Assembly: GCF_052216985.1 (NCBI RefSeq)
Contig: NZ_JBQOUY010000005.1
Span: 53,073-117,072 of the forward strand
DNA length: 64,000 bases
Direction of reading: 5' to 3'
From: Acidaminococcus fermentans_A
GTDB lineage: Bacteria; Bacillota; Negativicutes; Acidaminococcales; Acidaminococcaceae
In this document: one piece after another, positions 24,826-32,493 of the stretch
Numbering within the stretch: position 1 is the first letter of the stretch
Layout of the letters: each line of letters starts with the position of its first letter
Position numbers and translations under genes: made by a program
The notes under the pieces: generated by a model
Database searches by the model: none
Told to the model about the DNA's origin: nothing
The model's input: only the letters and a program-made list of their open reading frames with translations

Positions 24826-24983
24826 GATCGCGAGCTGCGGGTCACGGGTCGCGAGCCTGGACGTTCAAGCCGTTCTGTATTTTTCTATAGGATAGTACGA
24901 CAAAATCGGCTGAAAGCAGCGAAACCGAATCTTCGGGCTTGCACCAACAAGCCCGCGACTCACGACTCGAGACCCGAGACCTC
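24826..24983 (+). repeat. GTC-repeat element, full copy
   Basis: Left array of at least three GnTCnCGrG units ending GTCGCGAGCCTGGACG; right array ACCAACAAGCCCGCGACTCA followed by CGACTCGAGACCCGAGACC. The core is about 80 bases. The inner edges match the copy at 22952-23092 almost exactly while most of the core differs. Terminator-like hairpins flank both ends. Confidence 0.75.
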
Positions 24984-25019
24984 AAAAAGGGGCTGTTGCG
25001 CATGCAACAGCCCCTTTTC
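24984..25019. terminator. GGGGCTGTTGC hairpin, acyl-CoA dehydrogenase terminator
   Basis: GGGGCTGTTGC / GCAACAGCCCC around GCAT, with A and T runs on the two sides. It directly follows the acyl-CoA dehydrogenase stop at 25021. Confidence 0.8.
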
Positions 25020-25020
25020 A

Positions 25021-26154
25021 TCAATACAAAATCTTGTTGGCAATGACCATCCGCTGGATCTGGTTGGTGCCTTCGTAAATCTGGAGGATCTTGGCATCCC
25101 GCATCTTCTTTTCCATGGGATAATCTTTCATATAGCCGTAACCGCCCATGATCTGGACTGCATCGGTAGCCACTTCCATCGCCACATCGGAAGCAAAGCA
25201 TTTGCTCATGGCTGCTTCTTTGCCGAATTCCACGCCCTGGTCCCGCATCCAGCAGGCTTTGTGGACCATCAGCCGAGCGGTCTCTACTTTCATAGCCATA
25301 TCAGCGATCATAGCTTGGACCATCTGGAAGGAGGCGATGGGCTGGCCGAACTGTCTTCTTTCCCGGGCATAATGGGCTGCGATATCCAGGCAGGACTGCG
25401 CCAGCCCCACAGCCACAGCCGCCACGAAAGGACGGGCGCTGTCCAGGGTATTCATGGCGATGCGGAAGCCCTGTCCTTCCCGGCCTACCCGCATAGATTC
25501 CGGAACCACCACATCTTCCAGGATCAGTTCACATGTATTGGAGGGACGGATCCCCATCTTGTCTTCTTTCCGGCCTACGCTGAAGCCCGGCGTATCTTTG
25601 GGGACGATGAATGCAGTCAGCCCGCGGATCCCGCCAGTTTTCCGGGTGTTGGCAAATACCAGGAAGCTGTCGGCGATGCCCCCATTGGTGATGAAGACTT
25701 TATTGCCGTTCAGCACATAGTGGTCCCCGTCTTTGACGGCCTTGGTGGCCACGGCCCCTGCATCGGAGCCGGCTCCCGGTTCCGTCAGGGCAAAAGCAGC
25801 CAGTTTGCCAGCATTCAGCAGGTCGCACTGGTATTTTTTCTGCTCCTCGTTGCCGGCCAGCAGGATGGGATAGGAAGCCAGGGCATTGGCCGCAATAGAC
25901 GTAGCGATACCGGCACAGCCCTTGCCCAGTTCTTCATAGATGGTAGCAATGGTGATGCTGTCCAGACCAGGGCCGCCATATTCTTCCGGAACAACCAGGT
26001 TCAGCAGGCCCATATCCCCTGCCTTTTGGAAGATCTCCGGTCTGGCATGGTTCTCCCGGTCCATTTCTTCCGTATAGGGAACGATTTCCTTATCCACGAA
26101 ATCCTTCACCATCGCCTGTAAATCCAGCTGTTCATCGGTTAATGCGAAATCCAT
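25021..26154 (-). CDS. Acyl-CoA dehydrogenase, short-chain type
   Basis: 377 residues, typical of butyryl-/short-chain acyl-CoA dehydrogenases. FAD and substrate motifs ALTEPGAGSDAG (about 128-139), YVLNGNKVFITNGG, RRQFGQPIASFQ and MGGYGYMKDYP are present, with the catalytic base Glu in ILQIYEGTNQIQ (about 360). It reduces crotonyl-CoA or oxidises acyl-CoA; in glutamate fermenters the same fold also serves as glutaryl-CoA dehydrogenase. There are no etfA/etfB genes beside it in this window, so its electron partner lies elsewhere. Start ATG 26154 has AGGAGG just upstream. Confidence 0.9.
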   Translation of the reverse strand: MDFALTDEQLDLQAMVKDFVDKEIVPYTEEMDRENHARPEIFQKAGDMGLLNLVVPEEYGGPGLDSITIATIYEELGKGCAGIATSIAANALASYPILLAGNEEQKKYQCDLLNAGKLAAFALTEPGAGSDAGAVATKAVKDGDHYVLNGNKVFITNGGIADSFLVFANTRKTGGIRGLTAFIVPKDTPGFSVGRKEDKMGIRPSNTCELILEDVVVPESMRVGREGQGFRIAMNTLDSARPFVAAVAVGLAQSCLDIAAHYARERRQFGQPIASFQMVQAMIADMAMKVETARLMVHKACWMRDQGVEFGKEAAMSKCFASDVAMEVATDAVQIMGGYGYMKDYPMEKKMRDAKILQIYEGTNQIQRMVIANKILY

Positions 26155-26212
26155 AAGGTTCCTCCTGTTTTATGGTTTTATTCTCGATTTTAAGCCTAAA
26201 TGTAGGAATATT

Positions 26213-26662
26213 TTACCACTTTTTAGGAATTTCGTCAAAATGGCCGATGACAAACATGGTCCCCGTCACGTCAGCCATCTCTTTCCCTGTATGGTCATAG
26301 ATCATGACCCGGGTCACCACCGTAGAACGTCCGGCATGGACCAGCGAAGCCTTGGCCCATACTTTTTCTTTTGCACTGGTATTGCTCAGGAAGTTGATGG
26401 AACTGGAAAGGGTGACCACTTTGCAGCCGATGCTGTAGCCCACAGCCCCCATGGCCGTATCCGCCAGGGTAAAGAGCGCTCCCCCGTGGATCACCCCGTA
26501 CCGGTTGCCGTGCTTATGTTCTGGATCGGCATCCATACTCAGTTCACAGTATCCACATTCTACTTTTTCCAGTTTCACGTCCGCCAGCTTCATGAACGAA
26601 TTCTCTTCAAATTTCCGGACCATCCATCCTGGGATTTCTTCTGCTGTCAGCAAAGCCTTCAC
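26213..26662 (-). CDS. Hotdog-fold thioesterase (PaaI/YdiI type)
   Basis: 149 residues. The central HGNRYGVIHGGALFTLADTAMGAVGYS (about 52-78) is the PaaI-type thioesterase helix with the HGG and Asp residues used in thioester hydrolysis; KVVTLSSSINFLSNT and VTRVMIYDHTGKEMADVTGTMFVI follow the fold. Such enzymes cleave small acyl- or aryl-CoA. It lies 58 bases upstream of the acyl-CoA dehydrogenase on the same strand, which suggests a CoA-related role. Confidence 0.82.
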   Translation of the reverse strand: MKALLTAEEIPGWMVRKFEENSFMKLADVKLEKVECGYCELSMDADPEHKHGNRYGVIHGGALFTLADTAMGAVGYSIGCKVVTLSSSINFLSNTSAKEKVWAKASLVHAGRSTVVTRVMIYDHTGKEMADVTGTMFVIGHFDEIPKKW

Positions 26663-26692
26663 TCCTCTTCCTTATTCCACGATTCCTGTAAA

Positions 26693-27277
26693 TTAGAGTA
26701 TATACACACGTACCCGCCGACGGCCCCATTCCAGCGCCTGTCCGCGGTTATCAAATGCTAAGTCGATCTTATTGCCCTTGATGGCTGAACCGATATCGCA
26801 GGCAAATCCTTCGCCATAGCCCATTATGTACATCCTTGTGCCCAGAGGGATGATCACCGGATCCACCGCCACCACACCTCGGCGCATCATGGCACCCGTA
26901 TAAGTGACCCCTGTGACTCCCGGATCCGACGGGCTGTATCCCGTAGCTTCCATGATCCAGGTCTTCCGGAAACGACCAAAGCTCAGGCCGCTCTGTTTGC
27001 TCATCAAATTGTAGATGGACCAGGTCACTTCCCCGGTCTGTGGTTTGCGATTCCTCTGTTGGAATTTCTTTACGGCAGTCTGCGTCCCTTTTCCGAACTC
27101 TCCATCTATGTCGCCCGTATAGTACTTCAATTTAGACAGCATAGCTTGTACTTCTTCCACTTTTTGACCCTTAGACCCGAAGACTGCCACCGGTTTCACG
27201 GCGGCAGCCTTTCCAGTCAGGGGCATCAGGACAAGAAGCAGGAGCGCCAGCAGGAGACCAAAGGTCTTGCGTTGCAC
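26693..27277 (-). CDS. Exported peptidoglycan-binding 3D-domain protein
   Basis: 194 residues. A signal peptide (MQRKTFGLLLALLLLVLMPLTGKAA) is followed by a peptidoglycan-binding domain (GQKVEEVQAMLSKLKYYTGDIDG...FGKGTQTAVKKFQ, about 35-75) and a C-terminal 3D domain (about 105-194) with the conserved aspartates in VVAVDPVIIPLGTRMYI, CDIGSAIKGNKIDLAF. 3D domains occur in lytic enzymes such as MltA and in stationary-phase survival proteins. Probably a cell-wall hydrolase or remodelling protein. It lies 27 bases after glutamine synthetase on the same strand. Confidence 0.82.
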   Translation of the reverse strand: MQRKTFGLLLALLLLVLMPLTGKAAAVKPVAVFGSKGQKVEEVQAMLSKLKYYTGDIDGEFGKGTQTAVKKFQQRNRKPQTGEVTWSIYNLMSKQSGLSFGRFRKTWIMEATGYSPSDPGVTGVTYTGAMMRRGVVAVDPVIIPLGTRMYIMGYGEGFACDIGSAIKGNKIDLAFDNRGQALEWGRRRVRVYIL

Positions 27278-27304
27278 AGCGCAGCAGCCTCCTTTCCGTA
27301 TCTC

Positions 27305-29203
27305 TTACAGGATATTGTTCTTATAGTCCGTATACAGGCCTTCCAGTTCTTCCATCTTGGCATCCAGGGTCTTCTGCAGGTCGGAAGCCTTGTCGAAGTC
27401 TCCATCGGCAAAAGCCTTGCCGATCTGGGTGAACAGGCTGGTGCTGGTATCCGTATCTTTGGCGATCAGGACCCGCAGTTCCTGGACTCTCTGCCACATG
27501 CCGTCATCCCAGGCAGTGCTGCTTTCGCTGGCCACCGGTTTCATAGCGGCCACTTTCGTCCGGTAGTCGGGGATGGTATGTTTCAGCAGTTCCGTCTGCC
27601 AACGGATCAGGGCACCGGTCTTGAAGGATTCCAGGTAGGCCGGTTTGATGATATCGCCGGCAGTGAGTACGGCAACTTTTTCCGGATACTTTGCAAAGGC
27701 TTTGCAGTTTTCCCATACCGTTGCAGGAGGAGCACCGAAGTATTTATCCCGTTCTTCGTCGGTGTAATCTTCGAATACATCGTTTTCCGAACGATACTGT
27801 CTGTTTTTTTCCAGATAGAAGCCTTCTTCTCCAGCCTTCTTGGACAGTTCCGCACACAGTTCAGCGGTGGTCTTGCCGGAACCCAGGGCCGCTTTGATGC
27901 CGTCCAGAGCAGCCAGGTAGAAGCCAGCCAGAGCCATATAGGTATTGGTGAAGGGGTTGGGAGCCCGCATTTCGAACCGGGTAGCTTTGGGGTTGTCCAG
28001 ATCGCGGATCAGGCCCGCCAGGATGGTACGGTTCCGGGAAGGATCATCCGGAGCTTTGCCCAGGGAGGTCACGATGCAGATCGGAGCTTCGAACCCAGGT
28101 TTCAGCCGTTTGAAGGCGTCAGTGGTGCAGGATACGATGGGGTTCAGGACTTCATAGTTCTTCAGGATCCCCATCAGGGCGCCATACCCTACGGCGGACA
28201 GGAAGTCTTTCGTCATATCAGCCGGGCTCATCAGGTTATAGAACTTGCCGTCTTTGGTGATGCAGCCCAGTCCTACATGGGTGTGTTCCCCGCTGCCAGC
28301 CACCCCGACGATGGGTTTGGCCAGGAAGGAGACTTCCAGACCGTTGGCGCGGAAGACTTCTTTCACCAGGGTGCGGACCAGGATCTCATTATCGGCTGCC
28401 TGGAGACCGTTGGAATATTTCCAGTCGATTTCCAGCTGTTCATTGACATGGGTCATATTGCCGTTGGCATCCAGCTGGCCCCGGACACCGCCCACTTCTT
28501 TGTGGCCCATTTCCGGTTCCAGTCCATAATAGCCCAGCAGTTCCACAGCCTGTTCCAAAGCCGTCCGGACATTGCCCCGGGTACGAGCCCAGTATTGTTC
28601 CTGCATGATCTGGGAGGAGGACAGGGCTTCCGTGGAAACATCTTCCGTAGGAGTCTTGACCCAGAATTCCAGTTCCGTAGCACTGGTGGAAGTGATTTTT
28701 TCCACGTCGGCGGGATCGAAGGCCAGTCCAGGGACCTTGCCTTCTGCCTTCATGGCTTTCAGGATCTCATCTCCCACATATTCCAGGGTGCTCTTCAGCA
28801 GATACCGGGAATCCACGAAATCCCCGTTGTGCTTCAGGAAGCAGGGGACACGCAGGGTCCCAACCAATTTGCCGGTTTCCGGATCGATGTGGTCCAGGTT
28901 GTAGTCCACGAACCATTTCACGGACAGGTCAGCCACCATATCTACCCGGGCATCGTTCAGGGAAGCCACTCCGGGCAGCACTACGGAAGAACCGTCGGTC
29001 TGGGCCGTATGGCTGTAAAGCATGGTTTCCATATCGTCCAGCAGGGCGCTGATAGGAACTTTTTCATCCGTATCATTGCCTGCAAAGTCAATGCCCATGA
29101 AGGACACAAATTTAATCTCAGGATGTTGGTTGAGTAAGACTCGTAAGGTTTCCGGTGTTAATTCGCTGGGTTGAATCACGTAAAGCAAATCTTTTTCGTA
29201 CAT
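27305..29203 (-). CDS. Glutamine synthetase family protein, long form (632 aa)
   Basis: 632 residues from ATG 29203, with GGGG 9 bases ahead; an ATG two codons earlier is too close to it. Glutamine synthetase features: LEPEMGHKEVGGVRGQ, SGEHTHVGLG (substrate/metal region), NRTILAG, and RFEMRAPNPFTNTYMALAGF. About 180 extra residues compared with GlnA of 440-470 are mostly C-terminal, helical and rich in Lys/Glu (AFADGDFDKASDLQKTLDAKMEELEG). It probably forms glutamine from glutamate and ammonia; the long form may be oligomerised or regulated differently. The leader is about 130 bases with TGCTATAAT at 29342-29350. Confidence 0.75.
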   Translation of the reverse strand: MYEKDLLYVIQPSELTPETLRVLLNQHPEIKFVSFMGIDFAGNDTDEKVPISALLDDMETMLYSHTAQTDGSSVVLPGVASLNDARVDMVADLSVKWFVDYNLDHIDPETGKLVGTLRVPCFLKHNGDFVDSRYLLKSTLEYVGDEILKAMKAEGKVPGLAFDPADVEKITSTSATELEFWVKTPTEDVSTEALSSSQIMQEQYWARTRGNVRTALEQAVELLGYYGLEPEMGHKEVGGVRGQLDANGNMTHVNEQLEIDWKYSNGLQAADNEILVRTLVKEVFRANGLEVSFLAKPIVGVAGSGEHTHVGLGCITKDGKFYNLMSPADMTKDFLSAVGYGALMGILKNYEVLNPIVSCTTDAFKRLKPGFEAPICIVTSLGKAPDDPSRNRTILAGLIRDLDNPKATRFEMRAPNPFTNTYMALAGFYLAALDGIKAALGSGKTTAELCAELSKKAGEEGFYLEKNRQYRSENDVFEDYTDEERDKYFGAPPATVWENCKAFAKYPEKVAVLTAGDIIKPAYLESFKTGALIRWQTELLKHTIPDYRTKVAAMKPVASESSTAWDDGMWQRVQELRVLIAKDTDTSTSLFTQIGKAFADGDFDKASDLQKTLDAKMEELEGLYTDYKNNIL

Positions 29204-29516
29204 AATCATGTACCCCTTTCCCCTCGATAGTTCTTTTTGAATACTTGGCTTTGACTGGAGCCACAGCAGGCTGCTGCCGAAAGTTCCGTTTACTCTTACC
29301 TTTACAAAACCTGTATCCTTTTGTCTTCGATTACGTGGTTTATTATAGCACAAAACTTTTCCATAGCCTAGAGGAAAATGGACTTTTTTCGAATATTTTT
29401 ATATGGTAATTTTCTATCGTTCGATTTTAGCTCTTTTGGATGGGATTTTTTTCGTTCTTTATTGATAGAAAGGTTACATAAAAGAGTTTTCCCGAACTTT
29501 AGTGCAGTAATAGAAG

Positions 29517-29545
29517 GAGCTGTTGCACGTTTGGTGCAACAGCTC
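29517..29545. terminator. GAGCTGTTGCAC hairpin
   Basis: GAGCTGTTGCAC / GTGCAACAGCTC with a five-base loop. There is no T run on the minus strand, so it may be a structural repeat rather than a working terminator. Confidence 0.45.
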
Positions 29546-29573
29546 GGTCTCGAGTCTCGGGTCTCGAGACTCA
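29546..29573. repeat. GTC-repeat array
   Basis: Three GTCTCGrG units, the last inverted: GGTCTCGAG, TCTCGGG, TCTCGAGAC. It lies between two GTTGCA-type hairpins. Confidence 0.55.
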
Positions 29574-29612
29574 AAAAAGGGGGTGTTGCAAGCAATGTGC
29601 AACACCCCCTTC
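29574..29612. terminator. GGGGGTGTTGCA hairpin, DUF3870 gene terminator
   Basis: GGGGGTGTTGCA / TGCAACACCCCC. On the minus strand it follows the DUF3870 stop codon and runs into TTTTTTGAG. Confidence 0.75.
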
Positions 29613-29928
29613 ATTTCCCTACGATCTGCCGGTAGTGCTGCCGGGCATCCCGGTAGGCGGCTAATATGGCCTTTCCGGAAGAGCCGAAATACCGCTGTTC
29701 CACTTCCTGTTCCAGGAACAGAGATTCCTCCAGGATGCCATGGTGGAGGAACAGCTTCCGGATAAACGTCCTGGTCAGCTTCAGGGTGGCATTACAGTCC
29801 ACATCCACGATTTCCCCGGTCTCTTCCACCACTTCAAAAGCCATATAGAACACTCCATAGATCTTGGTAATGGCATTGTCCATATTGGTCCGGGCTTCCC
29901 CGGTGATGTAAAGGGTACGTTTGTCCAT
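29611..29928 (-). CDS. DUF3870 protein
   Basis: 105 residues from ATG 29928 (AGGAG 9 bases upstream). The sequence KRTLYITGEARTNMDNAITKIYGVFYMAFEV, then EIVDVDCNATLKLTRTFIRKLFL and a C-terminal RYFGSSGKAILAAYRDARQHY follow the small family DUF3870, which has no established function. No membrane segment or metal site is obvious. It is downstream of the DUF819 permease and dipeptide epimerase genes on the same strand, though 149 bases with hairpins intervene, so co-regulation is plausible but not shown. Confidence 0.7.
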   Translation of the reverse strand: MDKRTLYITGEARTNMDNAITKIYGVFYMAFEVVEETGEIVDVDCNATLKLTRTFIRKLFLHHGILEESLFLEQEVEQRYFGSSGKAILAAYRDARQHYRQIVGK

Positions 29929-29955
29929 GTGTCTGTGCTCCTTTGGGGTGATTGT

Positions 29956-29984
29956 GAGGGTGTTGCACGTCCTGTGCAACACTC
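29956..29984. terminator. GGGTGTTGCAC hairpin
   Basis: AGGGTGTTGCAC / GTGCAACACT with one mismatch, upstream of the DUF3870 gene. It is a member of the GTTGCA family without a T run. Confidence 0.45.
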
Positions 29985-30017
29985 CGCTCTCGAGTCTCGA
30001 GTCTCGGGTCTCGAGCC
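29985..30017. repeat. GTC-repeat array
   Basis: CTCGAGTCTCGAGTCTCGGG and TCTCGAGCC: four GTCTCGrG-type units in the same phase, between two GTTGCA-type hairpins. Confidence 0.55.
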
Positions 30018-30019
30018 GA

Positions 30020-30070
30020 AAGAGGGGTTGTGGCACGTGTGTGGTTATCACATGCCACAACCCCTTTATT
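30020..30070. terminator. GGGGTTGTGGCA hairpin, DUF819 gene terminator
   Basis: GGGGTTGTGGCA / TGCCACAACCCC with an inner CGTGTG / CACATG pairing, eight bases after the DUF819 stop. Confidence 0.7.
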
Positions 30071-30077
30071 ATACCAA

Positions 30078-31259
30078 TTACGCCATCATTTTCAAAACAT
30101 ATCCACAGATCAGTCCGGCAAAATTCCCTACAGCGGCCCCTAAGACACCCATCAGGACCCCGATGCCCGCATAGGATTCATTATAGGCCGAAGCTACGAT
30201 GGGAGCCGAAGCAGCCCCGCCGATATTAGCCAGAGAAGCAGTAGACACCATGCACAGATCCCAGTGGAAGAGCTTGGAAAGTCCGTACATCCCGATCACA
30301 TGGACCACCAGGATGAAGAAACCGTAGACCACCCACATGGGAGCACTCAGGAGATCTGTTACAGAGGCCGTGGAGGCCAGCAGGGAAACCACAGCATACA
30401 GGTACACGCTGGACAGTTCTTCCACCGCCGGCACTTTGCCCAGAGGGCTCATGGCACATACCAGGCCCAGGACGGTGACGAACACCGTGGTCATGGTCCC
30501 TTTATCGAACATGGCCAGCCCTACGCCCTTGAGCATCGTATTGAGAGATGCCCCCACGCTTTGGGAAATGGCAGAAACCAGCAGAGAAACACCGATCAGG
30601 AAGATCCAGTCAGCCGCCGCTGCCTTTTTCTTTTCCTTGGCCACTTCCGCCGCCGCTGCATCAGCCACGGCCTGGAGTTTAGAGGTGTCTGCCTGGACAG
30701 AATCGTTCCATTTGTCCGCATGCTTCACCATCAGGAGCAAGAGGGCGATCCACACGGAATAGCACACCGTATCCAGCGCCAGGGCGCAGCTGTAGGCACC
30801 GGCATCCACCGGCAGGGCCGCCTGCATGGCCGCCATATTGGCAGAGCCGCCCACCCAAGAAGCATAGAGTGCTGCTACAGCCCCCCAGGTATCGTGGCCC
30901 AAGTACCCTTTGAAGATAGGATACCCGATGACAAACCCGACGAACAAGGTCACCGAGCAGCCCAGGAAAATGGCCACCATCCGACCGCCTAATTTAGCCA
31001 GTTTCCGGAAGTCACAGCGCAGCAGCATGACAAAGATCATGGCATACAGCAGATTGTTTTTCAGGGCTTTATAAGCTGCGGACACTTCTTTCGAATGATA
31101 CAGGCCCATGGTACAGAAGACCATGTTCAGCACATAGATCCACACCAGAGGCGGGACCAGATTGAAGATTTTCCATTTGGTGTACTTTTCCAGAGCCAGC
31201 AGGACCCCTGCCAGGCACATGAGGAAGGCTATATAGGTAAAGCCATTGGTGATGACCAT
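30078..31259 (-). CDS. DUF819 family membrane permease
   Basis: 393 residues, about 10-12 hydrophobic helices throughout (first ITNGFTYIAFLMCLAGVLLA). The conserved core ALYASWVGGSANMAAMQAAL (about 135-155) and the C-terminal SLANIGGAASAPIVASAYNE are hallmarks of the DUF819 (YjcL) family, whose repeat architecture resembles secondary transporters. A cytoplasmic Lys/Ala-rich loop (about 200-225) splits the two halves. The gene begins 35 bases after the dipeptide epimerase stop, so the two are almost certainly cotranscribed. Import of dipeptides or muropeptides is my inference from this setting. Confidence 0.8.
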   Translation of the reverse strand: MVITNGFTYIAFLMCLAGVLLALEKYTKWKIFNLVPPLVWIYVLNMVFCTMGLYHSKEVSAAYKALKNNLLYAMIFVMLLRCDFRKLAKLGGRMVAIFLGCSVTLFVGFVIGYPIFKGYLGHDTWGAVAALYASWVGGSANMAAMQAALPVDAGAYSCALALDTVCYSVWIALLLLMVKHADKWNDSVQADTSKLQAVADAAAAEVAKEKKKAAAADWIFLIGVSLLVSAISQSVGASLNTMLKGVGLAMFDKGTMTTVFVTVLGLVCAMSPLGKVPAVEELSSVYLYAVVSLLASTASVTDLLSAPMWVVYGFFILVVHVIGMYGLSKLFHWDLCMVSTASLANIGGAASAPIVASAYNESYAGIGVLMGVLGAAVGNFAGLICGYVLKMMA

Positions 31260-31294
31260 CTTGCATCTCTCCTTTCATTCTTCCCTGCAGCAGG

Positions 31295-32389
31295 CTACTC
31301 CTCCAGATATCGGATGCCCCGGATCCCGGTGACACCCAGTCCCGGTGCGTCGCTGACCGTGATTTCCTTTTCATTGAATAGAGCACCGCCTTCCACCGGA
31401 TCTTCGGAACAGAGCACGGGCCCATCCAGATCCACCCGGGTGATGATCTTCCGGGCGCAGGCCAGATGCACCGCCGCATTGACGCTGACCTTGGCTTCCA
31501 GCATGCAGCCGATCATGCACTCTACCCCGCACACCTCTGCCAAAGTAGCGATTTTCAAAGCGTTGGTGAGCCCGCCGCATTTCATCAATTTGATATTGAT
31601 CAGGTCCGCTGCCTGCATCTGGACGATCTTCAGGGCATCTTCTACGGAGAACACCGCTTCGTCGGCCAGCACTGGCACATAGGACCGTTCGGTCACATAT
31701 TTCAGCCCTTCGTAATCATGGGCCTTCACCGGCTGTTCCACCAGTTCGATATCCAGCCCTTTATCCTGCATCTGGTTCAGCAGGCGCACCGCCTGTTTGG
31801 GGCTCCAGGCCTGGTTGGCATCGATGCGGATCCGGACATCCGGTCCCACCGCTTTCCGGACAGCGGCCAGCCGGGCCACATCCAAGGAGGGATCGATCCC
31901 CACCTTCACCTTCAGGGTATCGTACCCCCGCCGGATGGCATCCACCGCATCCCGGGCCATTTCTTCCGGAGGATTCACGCTGATGGTGATATCCGTGACG
32001 ATCTTGTTCCTGGCCCCTCCCAGCATCTTGTACACCGGGATCCCGTATTTCTTCCCATACAGATCCCACAGCGCGATATCCGCAGCCGCCTTGGCACTGG
32101 TATTTTTCACGATGCAAGCCTGGACGGCCTGGGTGATATCTTCGAAATCATCCACATCCCGGCCCACCAGTGTCTTGGCAATATGGTCCTGGAAGGCGCC
32201 CAGGATGGCACCGGTGGTATCCCCAGTGATGGCCCCGGTAGGAGGCGCTTCTCCAAACCCCACTTCTCCAGTATCTGTATGGATTTCCACAATGACATCT
32301 TCTACACTGTTCACCTGACGCAGAGCCGTCTTAAACGGTACCCGCAGAGGAACAGAGATTCTCCCTAGACGGACTTTGGTAATTTTCAT
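31295..32389 (-). CDS. Dipeptide epimerase (enolase superfamily), likely L-Ala-D/L-Glu epimerase
   Basis: 364 residues from ATG 32389 (GGAGGGG 6 bases upstream). Muconate-lactonising subgroup of the enolase superfamily: acid/base KVKVG (about residue 160), metal ligands in RIDANQAW, ELVEQPV and VLADEAV, second lysine in INIKLMKCGG. These are the residues of L-Ala-D/L-Glu epimerases, which turn peptidoglycan-derived L-Ala-D-Glu into L-Ala-L-Glu. It lies between pepV upstream, which could then cleave the L,L-dipeptide, and the DUF819 permease downstream. Confidence 0.85.
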   Translation of the reverse strand: MKITKVRLGRISVPLRVPFKTALRQVNSVEDVIVEIHTDTGEVGFGEAPPTGAITGDTTGAILGAFQDHIAKTLVGRDVDDFEDITQAVQACIVKNTSAKAAADIALWDLYGKKYGIPVYKMLGGARNKIVTDITISVNPPEEMARDAVDAIRRGYDTLKVKVGIDPSLDVARLAAVRKAVGPDVRIRIDANQAWSPKQAVRLLNQMQDKGLDIELVEQPVKAHDYEGLKYVTERSYVPVLADEAVFSVEDALKIVQMQAADLINIKLMKCGGLTNALKIATLAEVCGVECMIGCMLEAKVSVNAAVHLACARKIITRVDLDGPVLCSEDPVEGGALFNEKEITVSDAPGLGVTGIRGIRYLEE

Positions 32390-32493
32390 CGGCTTCCCCT
32401 CCTTATTTATTGCAACGGATTTGTTTTTTCCCTCATTCAGAGCCGGCCGCGCCGGCTTCCCTAGGCCGCTGACCGTTGACAGCTGACTGCCTT
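32390..32493. other. pepV-epimerase gap
   Basis: Holds GAGCCGGCCGCGCCGGCTTC (a GCCGGC-type hairpin, 32440-32460) and GCTGACCGTTGACAGCTGAC (32466-32485), a degenerate GTC-type array. There is no clear promoter for the epimerase apart from the ribosome site. Confidence 0.35.

Larger units (their letters stand above)
29204..29610. other. Glutamine synthetase leader and repeats
   Basis: About 400 bases with no gene. From right to left they hold a GGGGGTGTTGCA hairpin (29572-29612), a GTCTCGAG array (29546-29573), a GAGCTGTTGCAC hairpin (29517-29545), an AT-rich stretch, a TATAAT on the minus strand (29342-29347) and a leader of about 130 bases. I see no known glutamine riboswitch in the leader. 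Confidence 0.5.

Noticed and set aside
22952..24983. GTC-type arrays read as a CRISPR array
   Set aside because: Units are 7-8 bases, the arrays are at most a few units long, there are no equal unique spacers, and no cas genes are present.
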